Assembly: GCF_019449565.1 (NCBI RefSeq)
Contig: NZ_JAGRPM010000038.1
Coordinates: 248,001 to 312,000, forward strand
Source: Rhodoblastus sp.
GTDB lineage: Bacteria > Pseudomonadota > Alphaproteobacteria > Rhizobiales > Beijerinckiaceae
DNA length: 64,000 nt
Direction: 5' to 3'
Below, one piece after another: positions 36,034-45,068 of the stretch; position 1 is the first letter of the stretch, and the number at the start of each line of letters is the position of its first letter. The translations under genes and the position numbers were made by a program. The notes under the pieces were generated by a model. It ran no database searches. It saw only the letters and a program-made list of their open reading frames with translations, and was not told the DNA's origin.

Positions 36034-37161
36034 TCAGTTTTGGCCGCCCCATACGGCCGCCGGAACCATGGCCTCGCCGCGCATCAGAAGACGCGCCGTG
36101 CGCAGAAGCGCGGCCTTGGTGACTTTGGTCGGGTCAGCGGGGTCGGTCTCCAATGTCACGCTGAATTCGCCCGTCGGATGTTCGACCGAAACGATCGGCG
36201 CCGCGCCCTTCGACATTTGCGCGACGCCTTCGCAGACCGACCCCGGCAGGACGCAAGCGGTGGCGACAGTGACGGCCGCCATGACGCCAATCGCGTCATG
36301 GCAAACATGGGGAATGAAGCTGCGGGTGGCGATCGCACCCCCTTCCCGGGGCGCGGCGATCAGCGTCATTTTGGGATAATTCTTCTTGGAAACGTCCCCG
36401 AGCCCCATGAGGCGCGAGACCTGGAGGCGCAGCGCCTCGATCCGCGTCTTCAACTCAGTATCGCCATTCATCTCGGCGACGCTTTCGTAGCCCGTGCGGC
36501 CGACGTCGCTCGCTTTGAAGATCACCAGCGGCATGCCGTTGTCGATGCATGTAACGTCGAGCGTGAAAGGCGCGAAACCTTCGCCCTCAACCGTCACACG
36601 ATCCTTGACCTTGCCTGTCGGCAGCAGGCCGGAGCAGACCGAGCCCGCCGTATCGAGGAAATTGATGGTGATCGGCGCCGAGGTTCCCGGCGCCCCGTCA
36701 ATGCGGGCGTCGCCGTCATAATTGACGATGCCGCCGGGCGTCTGCACCGCGATATCGCATTGCATGTCGGTATTGAGCGTCAATACGCGAAAACTGCTGA
36801 CGTCTCCCTTTGCGGCGACCATCCCCGTTTCCAGCGCGAAGGGCACGACGGCGGCGAGCATGTTGCCGCAATTGGGCGTCGTGTCGACGGTGTCCTTGTC
36901 GGGCTGCAATTGCGCGAAAAGAAAGTCGAGATCGACGCCAGGTACCGCGCTCTTGCGCACGATGCCGACCTTGCTTGTGAGCGGATGCGCGCTGCCTAAT
37001 CCGTCAATCTGGCGGCGATCGGGCGAGCCCATGACCGAGAGCAGAACCTTGTCGCGGGTTGCGACATCCGCGGGCAAATCGCTTTCCTTGAAAAACGGCC
37101 CCTTTGAGGTGCCCCCGCGCATCAACAGGCAGGGAACCGCCGTTTGCGACGTCCGTGTCAT
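36034..37161 (-). CDS. ligU: 4-oxalomesaconate tautomerase (PrpF-like)
   Basis: The 375-residue protein belongs to the PrpF/LigU/GalD isomerase family with paired diaminopimelate-epimerase-like domains. The first domain shows PCLLMRGGTSKGPFF near residue 10, SPDRRQIDGLGSAHPLTSK in part near 46, and NCGNMLAAVVPFALE near 97. The second has CIDNGMPLVIFKASDVG near 208. In this operon it would catalyse the double-bond shift of 4-oxalomesaconate. GAGGA lies before the ATG. Confidence 0.92.
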   Translation of the reverse strand: MTRTSQTAVPCLLMRGGTSKGPFFKESDLPADVATRDKVLLSVMGSPDRRQIDGLGSAHPLTSKVGIVRKSAVPGVDLDFLFAQLQPDKDTVDTTPNCGNMLAAVVPFALETGMVAAKGDVSSFRVLTLNTDMQCDIAVQTPGGIVNYDGDARIDGAPGTSAPITINFLDTAGSVCSGLLPTGKVKDRVTVEGEGFAPFTLDVTCIDNGMPLVIFKASDVGRTGYESVAEMNGDTELKTRIEALRLQVSRLMGLGDVSKKNYPKMTLIAAPREGGAIATRSFIPHVCHDAIGVMAAVTVATACVLPGSVCEGVAQMSKGAAPIVSVEHPTGEFSVTLETDPADPTKVTKAALLRTARLLMRGEAMVPAAVWGGQN

Positions 37162-37210
37162 TCACATTCCTCCCCACGCGCCGCTGAGCGGCTTGTCGTG
37201 CTTTTCGTCG

Positions 37211-38032
37211 TTACTTGGCGATTGCCGCCCGGCGTTGATGGCTGTCGGCGACCGCCCTGATCAATTCCGGATCGCGGCCCATATCGGCGAGCATGGCGGC
37301 GGCTTCCCGCATCTCTGCGGCGCGGCGCACGCCATGTTTGGCGACGCGCTGGTCCATCAGTTGCGCCAGTTCCGCCCAGTCGGCGCCGGAAAAAGTCTGA
37401 TTGAGCGAAGAGAATACGTCCTCGCTGACTCCCCAATGAGCGCTGGCCTTGGCGCTTTCGATGATCAGCGCCTCAATGCCCTTGATCATGATCGAACGGC
37501 ACAGTTTGGTCGCCGAAGCGCGTCCGATCCGGTCGGAAACATGGCGCAGATTCATCCCGAAACCGTTGAGCGCCTCTGTCAGTTCCGCCGCCCGCGCGCC
37601 GCCGGTCAGGATCGGCACGCGAATGCCGGGTCCGACGACAGGAGCCATGACGGCGCCTTCGACATAATCGAGGCCTTTGTCTTCGAGCGCCTTGGCGCAG
37701 CCCGCCTTGGTCGAGGGAGAGGCCGAATTCACGTCGAAGAAGATCTGGCCGGGAGCGAGATAGGTCGCGGCTTCCTCCGCCACCTCGGCGGCCGCGTCAG
37801 CGGTGACAGCCGAAATGATGATTTCCGCACCCGAAGCCGCGTCGGCCGCGCTGCGCGCCAGATGCACGCCGGAAGCTTGCCCGGCCGCGATCAACGGCGC
37901 GGCGTCTTCCGCGGAATTCAGCTTGAGGTCGAAGGCCGATATCTGCACGCCGGAGCCGTCTCGCAATTGTTGCGCGAAAAGGCGTCCGACCTCACCGTAG
38001 CCGATAAAGGCCAATTTATTGATTTTGAACAT
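37211..38032 (-). CDS. NAD(P)-dependent dehydrogenase with DUF1932 domain
   Basis: The 273-residue protein has an N-terminal Rossmann domain (KLAFIGYGEVGRLFAQQL near residue 6) similar to 6-phosphogluconate and beta-hydroxyacid dehydrogenases. The C-terminal helical domain is DUF1932 (KLCRSIMIKGIEALIIESA, given in part, near 178). Genes of this type often accompany the protocatechuate 4,5-cleavage genes in other proteobacteria, but I know no established reaction. It is the promoter-proximal gene of the operon. GGGAG lies before the ATG. Confidence 0.85.
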   Translation of the reverse strand: MFKINKLAFIGYGEVGRLFAQQLRDGSGVQISAFDLKLNSAEDAAPLIAAGQASGVHLARSAADAASGAEIIISAVTADAAAEVAEEAATYLAPGQIFFDVNSASPSTKAGCAKALEDKGLDYVEGAVMAPVVGPGIRVPILTGGARAAELTEALNGFGMNLRHVSDRIGRASATKLCRSIMIKGIEALIIESAKASAHWGVSEDVFSSLNQTFSGADWAELAQLMDQRVAKHGVRRAAEMREAAAMLADMGRDPELIRAVADSHQRRAAIAK

Positions 38033-38108
38033 GTCGTGCTCCCAAACCCGACGGTTTGAAAGTGACGCACCCGATTGATGATTTCAAATGACAAGAATAG
38101 GACGATTA

Positions 38109-38123
38109 ATGAATTGACTTCAT
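38109..38123. promoter_or_regulatory. LysR-type dyad in the lig operon promoter region
   Basis: ATGAATTGACTTCAT (ATGAA-N5-TTCAT) is a perfect dyad with the T-N11-A core. It overlaps the stop codon of the upstream LysR gene and lies 77 bases before the first gene of the operon. It is the best operator candidate in the 87-base gap region. Confidence 0.5.
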
Positions 38124-39028
38124 CCGTCACCATCATCCGCGTCGCGGAATTTCTGGATGACGATGTCGAGCATGATTTCGCCGGCGGCGGAAAAAGGATA
38201 GCCGCGCTTTGAGACAAGCCCAAGCGTTCGCGTGATCGTCGGATTTCGGATCGGTAGGGCGGCAATGCCAGGCGTGATGGAAACATCGACAGCGAGACGC
38301 GGCGCGACGGTCAGCGCGACACGCTCCAGCACCAGACGAACGGCAGTGGCGATATGCTGGACCTCGTAGCGCCATTGCATGAATTCACGACGACTGCCGA
38401 GGGCCTCGTCAATGATGGCGCGATTGGCGGTTTGCGGACTGATGCGCACGAGCGGAGCGCCTTCGAAATCGCTCCAGCTGACGAAATTTTTCGCGGCCAG
38501 CGGATGATCCGCGGGGCAAAGGAGAACATAGCGCTCCTTCATTAGAGGCTTCATTTCAAGATCCCAGCGACTGGCCGATAGCACCGTAATGCCGAATTCA
38601 GCCTCGCCCTTCTCGACCAAAGCGGCGATTTCATTGGCCGAATTGTCGTGGACGCGGACACTGATATCCGGCAGGCGGCGTGAAAACTCCTTGAGGAGGC
38701 TGGGGAGATAATAGGTTGCAATGGTGGGCAGGCAGCCTATCGATAACCGCTCCTGCCGCTCGCGGCCTTGCGCCCGCAAGGCTTCATAGGACTCCGTCAG
38801 ATTTTCCAGCATCGCCCGCGCCTTGGGCAAAAGCTCGGCTCCCGCGGGAGTCAGCGAGACTTGTCTTGTCGTGCGCATGAAAAGTTTGACGCCGAGATCG
38901 GCTTCGAGTTTTCGGATCCGATGGCTGAGCGCCGTTTGCGACAGATTGAGATGCGTCGCGGCGCGCTGAAAACTTCCGCGTTCGGCAATGCTTAGAAAGG
39001 CTTCAACGCCGAGAAAGTCGATCCGCAT
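38120..39028 (-). CDS. LysR-type regulator of the protocatechuate 4,5-cleavage operon (LigR-like)
   Basis: The protein (303 aa) has an N-terminal winged HTH (FLGVEAFLSIAERGSFQRAA, then LNLSQTALSHRIRKLEADLG in part) and a LysR ligand domain from about residue 92 (LSIGCLPTIATYYLPSLLKEF in part). The ATG at 39028 gives the usual family N-terminus MRIDFLGVEAFL. Unusually for LysR, it lies upstream of its probable target operon on the same strand rather than divergent. The ligand is probably protocatechuate or a cleavage product, by inference. Confidence 0.9.
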   Translation of the reverse strand: MRIDFLGVEAFLSIAERGSFQRAATHLNLSQTALSHRIRKLEADLGVKLFMRTTRQVSLTPAGAELLPKARAMLENLTESYEALRAQGRERQERLSIGCLPTIATYYLPSLLKEFSRRLPDISVRVHDNSANEIAALVEKGEAEFGITVLSASRWDLEMKPLMKERYVLLCPADHPLAAKNFVSWSDFEGAPLVRISPQTANRAIIDEALGSRREFMQWRYEVQHIATAVRLVLERVALTVAPRLAVDVSITPGIAALPIRNPTITRTLGLVSKRGYPFSAAGEIMLDIVIQKFRDADDGDG

Positions 39029-39700
39029 GAGGACGCCTGTCCAGAGGACTGTAACTTGAAGACAAGCCAATGTGACGATTTGGCGCGGGATAACAAGACG
39101 GGCGACCGGTACGAAACGACATCGGCTTTGCCGCCTTTGCGGTAAATCGAAATCGCCTTCAAGATGACTGAAGGAAAAATGTCACACTCGGTCGAGTCAC
39201 GATGTGCGAGGACGGATTCCGGCGGCGCCCCAAACCGGCCAAGACCCCATGAAAACAAGGAGAAACAGCACCCTCCGACATCCATTCAACTAACATAATG
39301 TTACGACAGCCACCGAAATTTATAGTCGCGTTATATGAAAAAAAATTTATTGACGAACGAGGCAAAAAAAACAGCGCGGCGGCCCGAAGAACCGGAAACC
39401 GGTCGAAGGCCAAACAGAAAACGGCGGCGCAATCGGCGGGAGGACGCAGGATGTCGATTTTGAAGAACAGTTCCCCCGCCATTGCGACCGGCGGATCCTG
39501 TCCGAGGCGATCAACATGAGTCTCACGGACCTTACTCGGGCTTGCTCACAAGCCTGACAAAGAGCCGTCGCAGTCGGCAAGATTGCTTGATGCAAAACCA
39601 AGAGGCGCCCGCGACCAAGCGGAGAGCGTCGAAGCTGGAATGTTGTTTCACGCGGCGTGACACGCCTCGCATCGATTCAGATTTTCCTCGGGGGAGTTAA
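39029..39700. other. long non-coding interval before the porin gene
   Basis: About 670 bases separate the LysR start from the porin start. I see no convincing gene. The stretch holds the dyad at 39291-39303, an A-rich patch (about 39335-39375) and the porin promoter and leader. A long untranslated leader or a small RNA is possible but not supported by a clear structure. Confidence 0.45.
39291..39303. promoter_or_regulatory. TAACATNATGTTA dyad upstream of the porin gene
   Basis: TAACATAATGTTA is a perfect dyad identical to the one before quiC except for the central base. It lies about 400 bases before the porin start. Confidence 0.5.
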
Positions 39701-41215
39701 ATGGAACATCGTGACCGCACGGCGACGCCGCGCACAAGCCTTAGCCGCAAGCGGGCGCTGACCGCCGCCATCGCCATTCCGGCTTTCGCGCTCATCGCTT
39801 GCGCCGCTCAGGCGGATCCGGCTGCTCCGGTCGAGAACCACCCGAACAAGATGCATCACGCCGCCGTCAAGAAGCCGGCGAAAAGCCAGATGGTCGCGCT
39901 CGCCACGGATCCCGCCAAACCGGCGCCGCTTCCCGCGCCCGCGGGCACGTGGCTGCACTTCGATTGGCGAGCGGTGCCGGCTCCCGTTTCGCCTTATGAT
40001 CCCAAAAAATATATGTCTGGCGACTGGGGCGGCGAGCGCACGCGTCTGCACAATATGGGCGTCGATGTCCGCATGGACATGGTCAATGAATCGGGCGCCA
40101 ATGTCGCCGGCGGCAAATCTCCAGGCACGGCCTATGCGCAGCAGCTCGGCGCCGGCTTCTCGGTCGATACGGTCAAGGCCTTCGGCTGGCAAAATGGCGG
40201 ACTTTTCGCCTTCTACATGACCGACCGCGCCGGTTCTCCCTTGTCTCCTTACACTCAGGGCACGGCCGCCAACACGGGCAATGGCCTCGAGCCCTTGCAG
40301 ATCTTCGGCCAGGGTCAGAACTTCCGCCTGTCCCAGTTATGGTATGATCAGCCGTTTTTCGAGGACAAGGCCAGCCTCCGCATCGGCTTCTATCCCTATG
40401 GCAATGAATTCGGCACCTCCCGGGTCTGGTACAATTTCGTCAACACGAATTTCTGCGCGCATATGCAGTCGATGCCCGCGGATTCGAAGGGTTGGTATGA
40501 CGCCCCGCGCGGTGCCTGGACGGCCCGCGTGAAATTGACGCCGACCGATAATTTCTACGCCATGGCCGCGATCACGACGTTCCAGCCGCAGCTGACGGGC
40601 GTCACCCACGGCTGGGATCTGGGCCTTGAGAACAGCAAGGGTTATAATATTCCGGCGGAAATGGGCTACCTCTGGGGCCTCAATCCGACCGATCTGGACG
40701 GCTCTTTCAAGCTCGGCGGTTACTTTGACAGCGTCCATGGCGATACGACCTTGCTTTACAAGGGCGCAACCTATGGACTGTATCAGTATGGCGTTTACGC
40801 CATGTTCGAACAGCAGGTTTTCAGAACCAATGGCACAGGCGATCAGGGCCTCCGGGTGTTCGCTTCCGGCTTGATTGGCGATCACACCACTGCGCTTTGG
40901 AAAAACCAGGTTTCAGCCGGCGCAACATGGAGAGGGACCTTCGCTGGCCGTGAGAACGATACGGTCTCGTTCGCCGTCTCCTACGTGACCTTGAACAACA
41001 GCTGGGTCGCCTTTAAGGAAAGGACGCTGGGTGTTCCGGTCAAAAACAACTTCACGACGCTTGAACTCAACTACGGCGTCCAGTTGACGCCCTGGCTGAA
41101 CTTCAAGCCCTTCGCCCAGTTGCAAACCAATCCAGGCGCCCTCGTAGCGACCAAGGCCTCGGAGCGTTACGCCAATTCCAAGGTGATCGGCCTCGAGACC
41201 AAGTTTGTTTTTTGA
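39701..41215 (+). CDS. OprB-type outer membrane porin
   Basis: The 504-residue protein starts with a signal peptide (basic start, hydrophobic core about 22-38, AQA cleavage site). It then has a His/Lys/Ala/Pro-rich spacer (about 40-95) that is not usual in OprB. The barrel begins with MSGDWGGERTRLHNMGVDVR in part, the carbohydrate-selective porin OprB signature, and ends with the outer-membrane terminal phenylalanine (LETKFVF). GGGGGAG precedes the ATG. Position and shared dyad suggest uptake of hydroaromatic acids or sugar acids rather than sugars. Confidence 0.9.
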   Translation: MEHRDRTATPRTSLSRKRALTAAIAIPAFALIACAAQADPAAPVENHPNKMHHAAVKKPAKSQMVALATDPAKPAPLPAPAGTWLHFDWRAVPAPVSPYDPKKYMSGDWGGERTRLHNMGVDVRMDMVNESGANVAGGKSPGTAYAQQLGAGFSVDTVKAFGWQNGGLFAFYMTDRAGSPLSPYTQGTAANTGNGLEPLQIFGQGQNFRLSQLWYDQPFFEDKASLRIGFYPYGNEFGTSRVWYNFVNTNFCAHMQSMPADSKGWYDAPRGAWTARVKLTPTDNFYAMAAITTFQPQLTGVTHGWDLGLENSKGYNIPAEMGYLWGLNPTDLDGSFKLGGYFDSVHGDTTLLYKGATYGLYQYGVYAMFEQQVFRTNGTGDQGLRVFASGLIGDHTTALWKNQVSAGATWRGTFAGRENDTVSFAVSYVTLNNSWVAFKERTLGVPVKNNFTTLELNYGVQLTPWLNFKPFAQLQTNPGALVATKASERYANSKVIGLETKFVF

Positions 41216-41258
41216 CGTGAATGCTGGCGCGTCGTTCAGGGTGATTGCGCGCCTTACG

Positions 41259-41298
41259 AAACAGCCCTGCAATCCCGCTCGCGGTTGCTGGGCTGTTT
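41259..41298 (+). terminator. rho-independent terminator of the porin gene
   Basis: AAACAGCCC (41259-41267) pairs with GGGCTGTTT (41290-41298). The next five positions (TGCAA against TTGCT) extend the stem with one mismatch. It lies 44 bases after the porin stop. Confidence 0.75.
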
Positions 41299-41325
41299 CA
41301 GTTCGAAATGAACCACCAGTTGGCC

Positions 41326-41354
41326 TGTTTCACGAAAATTGTTAGACTGAAACA
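41326..41354. promoter_or_regulatory. TGTTTCA inverted repeat before a LysR gene
   Basis: TGTTTCA (41326-41332) and TGAAACA (41348-41354) form an inverted repeat with a 15-base spacer, about 40 bases before the LysR ATG. A further TGTTTCA occurs at 41294-41300, inside the terminator stem. Confidence 0.4.
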
Positions 41355-41396
41355 TGCAAGCCGACGTCAGTTTGGCGCTTCGGGGAGCTTTTCCGC

Positions 41397-42320
41397 ATGG
41401 CACGACAGATGCTGACCCTCCGACAATTAGAGGTTCTCCGTGCAGTCATGGTTTCCGGGACCTTGGCGGGCGCGGCGCGCCTTCTCAATGTTTCGGCGCC
41501 TGGGCTCAGCCGACTGGTCAAATATACCGAGCAGTCCCTGGGCTTCCTGCTGTTCGACCGTCGTCAGGGACGCCTGATTCCGACCAAGATGTCACAGGCC
41601 ATTTTCGAACAAATCAACGGCGTTTTCGGCAAGGTCGAAGATCTGCGTTACATCATCCAGAATCTGGAAAGCGGCGCATCCCAGGAACTCAAAATCGCCT
41701 CCGTTCCCAGCATCTCAATGTCCATGGTGCCCCGCGCAGTCAAGCGCTTGCGCCAGGCTCATTCCGACTTGCGGCTCGACATCAATGTTGTGAAAATTGA
41801 GGAAGCGATCGATTACCTCCTCCTGGGCAAAGGCGAATTGGTGGCGATGAGTTATCGCATCGAACACCCGGCCCTGCGCTTCGAGCCGCTCAGCTCAGGG
41901 GAACTCTATTGCATCGTGCCGGAACACCATGAACTTGCGAGCCAGCAAATCGTGTCCGCGAAAGACATCGTTCGCTACCCTCTGATCGGCATCGATCCCA
42001 ATGATCCTTATGGACGGATCATGGCGAATATTTTCGCCCAGAATAATTATCCTTATGACATCACAATTCGCGCCCGGTTTGGCATGACGGTTTGCGCGCT
42101 CGTACGCGCGGGGCTTGGCATAGCTATTATCGATCAATTCTCTGTCGCCGACGAAATCATGCCTGGAATCAAGCTGTTGCGGATCGCGGAACCCACGCAT
42201 TTTGACACCTGGATCGCCACGAAGATTGGCTCACCCTTGTCGACTTTCGCGATGGGTTTCATCAAGCTGTTGCGCCAGGAAATGCAGGCGGCCGTGAAGC
42301 CCCATAAACTCAGCGCTTAG
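41397..42320 (+). CDS. LysR-type transcriptional regulator
   Basis: The 307-residue protein has an N-terminal HTH (LTLRQLEVLRAVMVSGTLAG in part, LLNVSAPGLSRLVKYTEQSLG in part) of the type seen in regulators of opine and aromatic uptake (OccR/NocR-like start). The ligand domain begins near residue 95 (LKIASVPSISMSMVPRAV). It follows the porin gene on the same strand behind a terminator. Target genes are unknown; the porin is the nearest candidate. Confidence 0.88.
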   Translation: MARQMLTLRQLEVLRAVMVSGTLAGAARLLNVSAPGLSRLVKYTEQSLGFLLFDRRQGRLIPTKMSQAIFEQINGVFGKVEDLRYIIQNLESGASQELKIASVPSISMSMVPRAVKRLRQAHSDLRLDINVVKIEEAIDYLLLGKGELVAMSYRIEHPALRFEPLSSGELYCIVPEHHELASQQIVSAKDIVRYPLIGIDPNDPYGRIMANIFAQNNYPYDITIRARFGMTVCALVRAGLGIAIIDQFSVADEIMPGIKLLRIAEPTHFDTWIATKIGSPLSTFAMGFIKLLRQEMQAAVKPHKLSA

Positions 42321-42475
42321 CCGCCGTCGCGGTTCAGGCCAGATCTGATTTTTCATTCTTGCGCTGCGCCTGGACGACAGCCACTGCGGTTATGTTAGCA
42401 ATGCCGTGCGCGATGATTGAAGGGGTGAGCGAACGATCATTACGTCGCTCCGCGCAGGCGAGAAGGAGGAAAATC

Positions 42476-42883
42476 ATGTCGAAACTGGCCGCCTGGTCGC
42501 CGCACGCCCTTGCCGTCCTGCGGATCATGACCGCATTGCTCTTTATCGAGCACGGTTCGATGAAGCTTTTCCATTTCCCGGCGGCCCAGCCCGGGGCGCC
42601 GGATCCGCTGCCGCTCCTGCTACTCGCCGCGGCGATCATCGAAGTCGTCGGCGGCGCCTTGGTCGCCATGGGCTTCCTGACCCGCTTCGCGGCTTTTATT
42701 TGCTCCGGAGAAATCGCTGTCGGCTATTTCCTGCTTCACGCGCCGAAAAGCTTCTGGCCGGCGCTCAACCAGGGCGACGCGGCGATCCTGTTCAGCTTCA
42801 TCTTCTTCTACCTGATTTTCGCCGGCCCCGGCGCCTGGAGCCTCGACGCCGTTTTGCGCAGATCGTCATCGTTGCCGCAGTGA
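42476..42883 (+). CDS. DoxX family membrane protein
   Basis: The 135-residue protein has four membrane segments and the DoxX pattern: LRIMTALLFIEHGSMKLFHFP, given in part, near residue 18; LLLLAAAIIEVVGGALVAMGF in part near 47; and the late FYLIFAGPGAWSLD. The ATG at 42476 follows AGGAGG; 39 upstream in-frame codons were excluded. The function of DoxX proteins in bacteria is poorly defined. Confidence 0.88.
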   Translation: MSKLAAWSPHALAVLRIMTALLFIEHGSMKLFHFPAAQPGAPDPLPLLLLAAAIIEVVGGALVAMGFLTRFAAFICSGEIAVGYFLLHAPKSFWPALNQGDAAILFSFIFFYLIFAGPGAWSLDAVLRRSSSLPQ

Positions 42884-43004
42884 AAATTGGTCGGTGCGGG
42901 CAAAATCGCTGGCCAGATCTGGCGCGATGCCGGACCCAGCGCAGACGGCTGCTGCATGGCCAAAGCCGCTCGCCGCGCATCGCCCTGCTTTGTTGTATTC
43001 AGCG

Positions 43005-44834
43005 TCACTCCACCGTGACGCTTTTCGCCAGGTTGCGCGGCTGATCGACGTCCTTGCCCATATGGACCGCCGTGTAATAGGCCAGCATCTGGATCGGCGC
43101 GGCATAGACGATGGCCGTGAATTCCGGCGCCATGTCGGGCATGCGAATCTCGCCGGAGAGCGTGACCGCCGCAGCTTCGATGGCGTTGGAATCGCCGACC
43201 AAGATGATTTTCCCGCCGCGCGCGGAAACTTCCTGCAGGTTCGAGACGGTCTTTTCCAGCACCGGATCGGTCGGCGCGATCACGATCACCGGCAATTCCT
43301 CGTCGATCAGCGCGATGGGGCCATGCTTCAGCTCGCCGGCGGCATAGCCCTCGGCGTGGATATAGGAGATTTCCTTGAGCTTCAGCGCGCCTTCCAGCGC
43401 CAGCGGATAAGACGTGCCGCGTCCGAGATAGAGCACGTCGGTCGCCTTGGCGAGATGCTGCGCCAGAGTCTCGATGCCCGCCTCCAGCTTCATCGCCTCG
43501 GCCAACAGGCCCGGCACGACCATCAATTCATTGACCAGCCGCCTTTCCTCCGCCGCGTCGAGCACGCCGCGCGCCCGGCCCAGAGCCACCGCGAGCGCCG
43601 CCAGAACGGTCAGCTGGCAGGTGAAGGCCTTGGTGGAGGCGACGCCGATTTCCGGACCGGCGAGGGTCGGCGCCGCGACGTCGCTCTCGCGGGCGATGGT
43701 CGAAGTCGGCACATTGACCACGCCGATGATCGTCTGGCCATTGGCCTTGGCGTAGCGCAGCGAGGCGAGCGAATCCGCCGTCTCGCCGGATTGCGAGACC
43801 ACGATCATCAGCCCCTGCTCCGGCAGCGGCGCTTCGCGGTAGCGGAATTCCGACGCCACGTCGATTTCGACTCGCAGCCGGGCGAAACGCTCGAACCAGT
43901 ATTTCGCGACGAGACCGGCGTAATAGGCCGTGCCGCAGGCCGTCAGCGTGATGCCGGTCAGGCTCTTGGCGTCGAACGGCAGTTCGAACGGCAGCCGCAC
44001 CGCGCCGGCGGAAAAATCGATGTAATGGGCGAGCGTGCGCGCGACGACTTCCGGCTGTTCATGGATTTCCTTGGCCATGAAATGCCGGTAATTGCCCTTG
44101 TCCACCAGGAAGGCGGAAGCTTGCGTCTTCAATTTGGGCCGCGACACCGGCTCGTTGTCCTCGTTGCGGAATTCCGCCGAGCCGCGCCGCAGGATCACCC
44201 AGTCGCCGTCTTCGAGATAGGTGATGGTGTCGGTGAAGGCCGCGAGCGCCAGCGCATCGGAGCCGAGATACATCTCGCCGCCCTCGCCATAGCCGACCGC
44301 CAAAGGGGCGCCGCGCCGCGCGCCGATCAGCAGGTTTTCCTCGCCGTCGAACAGAAGCGCCAGCGCAAAAGCGCCCTTGAGCCGGGGCAGGCTGGCGGCG
44401 ACCGCCTGTTCCGGCGACAGGCCGCGACGGATCTGCTCCGTCACCAGATGCGCCACGGCTTCGGTGTCGGTCTGGGTGACGAATTCATGGCCCTGCGCGA
44501 TGAGCTCGTCGCGCAATTCCCGGAAATTCTCGATGATGCCATTATGCACCACCGCGAGCTTGTCGGTGGTGTGGGGATGGGCGTTATTCTCGGTGGGGCG
44601 GCCATGCGTCGCCCAGCGGGTATGACCGATGCCGACGGAGCCGTGCAGAGGCTTCTCGCGCAAAAGGGCTTCGAGATTGCGCAGCTTGCCCTCGGCGCGG
44701 CGGCGCTGCAGCCTTCCGTCCTCCAGCGTGGCGATGCCGGCTGAATCATAGCCGCGATATTCGAGCCGCTTGAGCGCGTCGATCAGCGGCCCCGCGACGG
44801 GACCCTGACCGAGAATGCCGACAATGCCGCACAT
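43005..44834 (-). CDS. glmS: glutamine-fructose-6-phosphate aminotransferase (isomerising)
   Basis: GlmS makes glucosamine 6-phosphate from fructose 6-phosphate and glutamine, the entry to UDP-GlcNAc. The 609-residue length is normal. The N-terminal glutaminase starts with the nucleophile Cys2 (MCGIVGILGQ), and the GHTRWATHGRPTENNAHPH, given in part, glutamine site is near 72. Two SIS domains follow (ACGTAYYAGLVAKYWFE, SQSGETADSLASLRYAK in part), and the protein ends DVDQPRNLAKSVTVE. The substrate of glmU is made here. No glmS riboswitch-like element was seen. Confidence 0.97.
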   Translation of the reverse strand: MCGIVGILGQGPVAGPLIDALKRLEYRGYDSAGIATLEDGRLQRRRAEGKLRNLEALLREKPLHGSVGIGHTRWATHGRPTENNAHPHTTDKLAVVHNGIIENFRELRDELIAQGHEFVTQTDTEAVAHLVTEQIRRGLSPEQAVAASLPRLKGAFALALLFDGEENLLIGARRGAPLAVGYGEGGEMYLGSDALALAAFTDTITYLEDGDWVILRRGSAEFRNEDNEPVSRPKLKTQASAFLVDKGNYRHFMAKEIHEQPEVVARTLAHYIDFSAGAVRLPFELPFDAKSLTGITLTACGTAYYAGLVAKYWFERFARLRVEIDVASEFRYREAPLPEQGLMIVVSQSGETADSLASLRYAKANGQTIIGVVNVPTSTIARESDVAAPTLAGPEIGVASTKAFTCQLTVLAALAVALGRARGVLDAAEERRLVNELMVVPGLLAEAMKLEAGIETLAQHLAKATDVLYLGRGTSYPLALEGALKLKEISYIHAEGYAAGELKHGPIALIDEELPVIVIAPTDPVLEKTVSNLQEVSARGGKIILVGDSNAIEAAAVTLSGEIRMPDMAPEFTAIVYAAPIQMLAYYTAVHMGKDVDQPRNLAKSVTVE

Positions 44835-45068
44835 GAATGCAAAATCTCCGATTGATCGCGCCGATCAGAAAGGCCGGGTTCAAGGCCCGACGCAAGTCAA
44901 TTTGCGCGACAATGCTTTAACAAGACTTAGGCGACGCGACGAAGGGCCCGCGCATGCGCCGAACGCCGCATCTTTTTAAAAACTCTGCAACCTTTCGCAA
45001 AATTCGCAAAGCTCGGGCCTGGCCATCTTTGGAAGCGGCTATCTAAGCCTTATGGCCGGGAGCCTCGC

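Noticed and set aside
42906..42927. GC-rich palindrome around GCCAGATCTGGC between the DoxX gene and glmS
   Set aside because: Too short a stem and no T tract for a confident terminator; no second copy found.
42894..44744. 616-codon open frame antisense to glmS
   Set aside because: The sense frame is a complete GlmS with Cys2 and SIS motifs.
44835..45068. Possible glmS ribozyme or other riboswitch upstream of glmS
   Set aside because: The 234-base gap shows none of the conserved elements I know for the glmS ribozyme, which is a Gram-positive feature.
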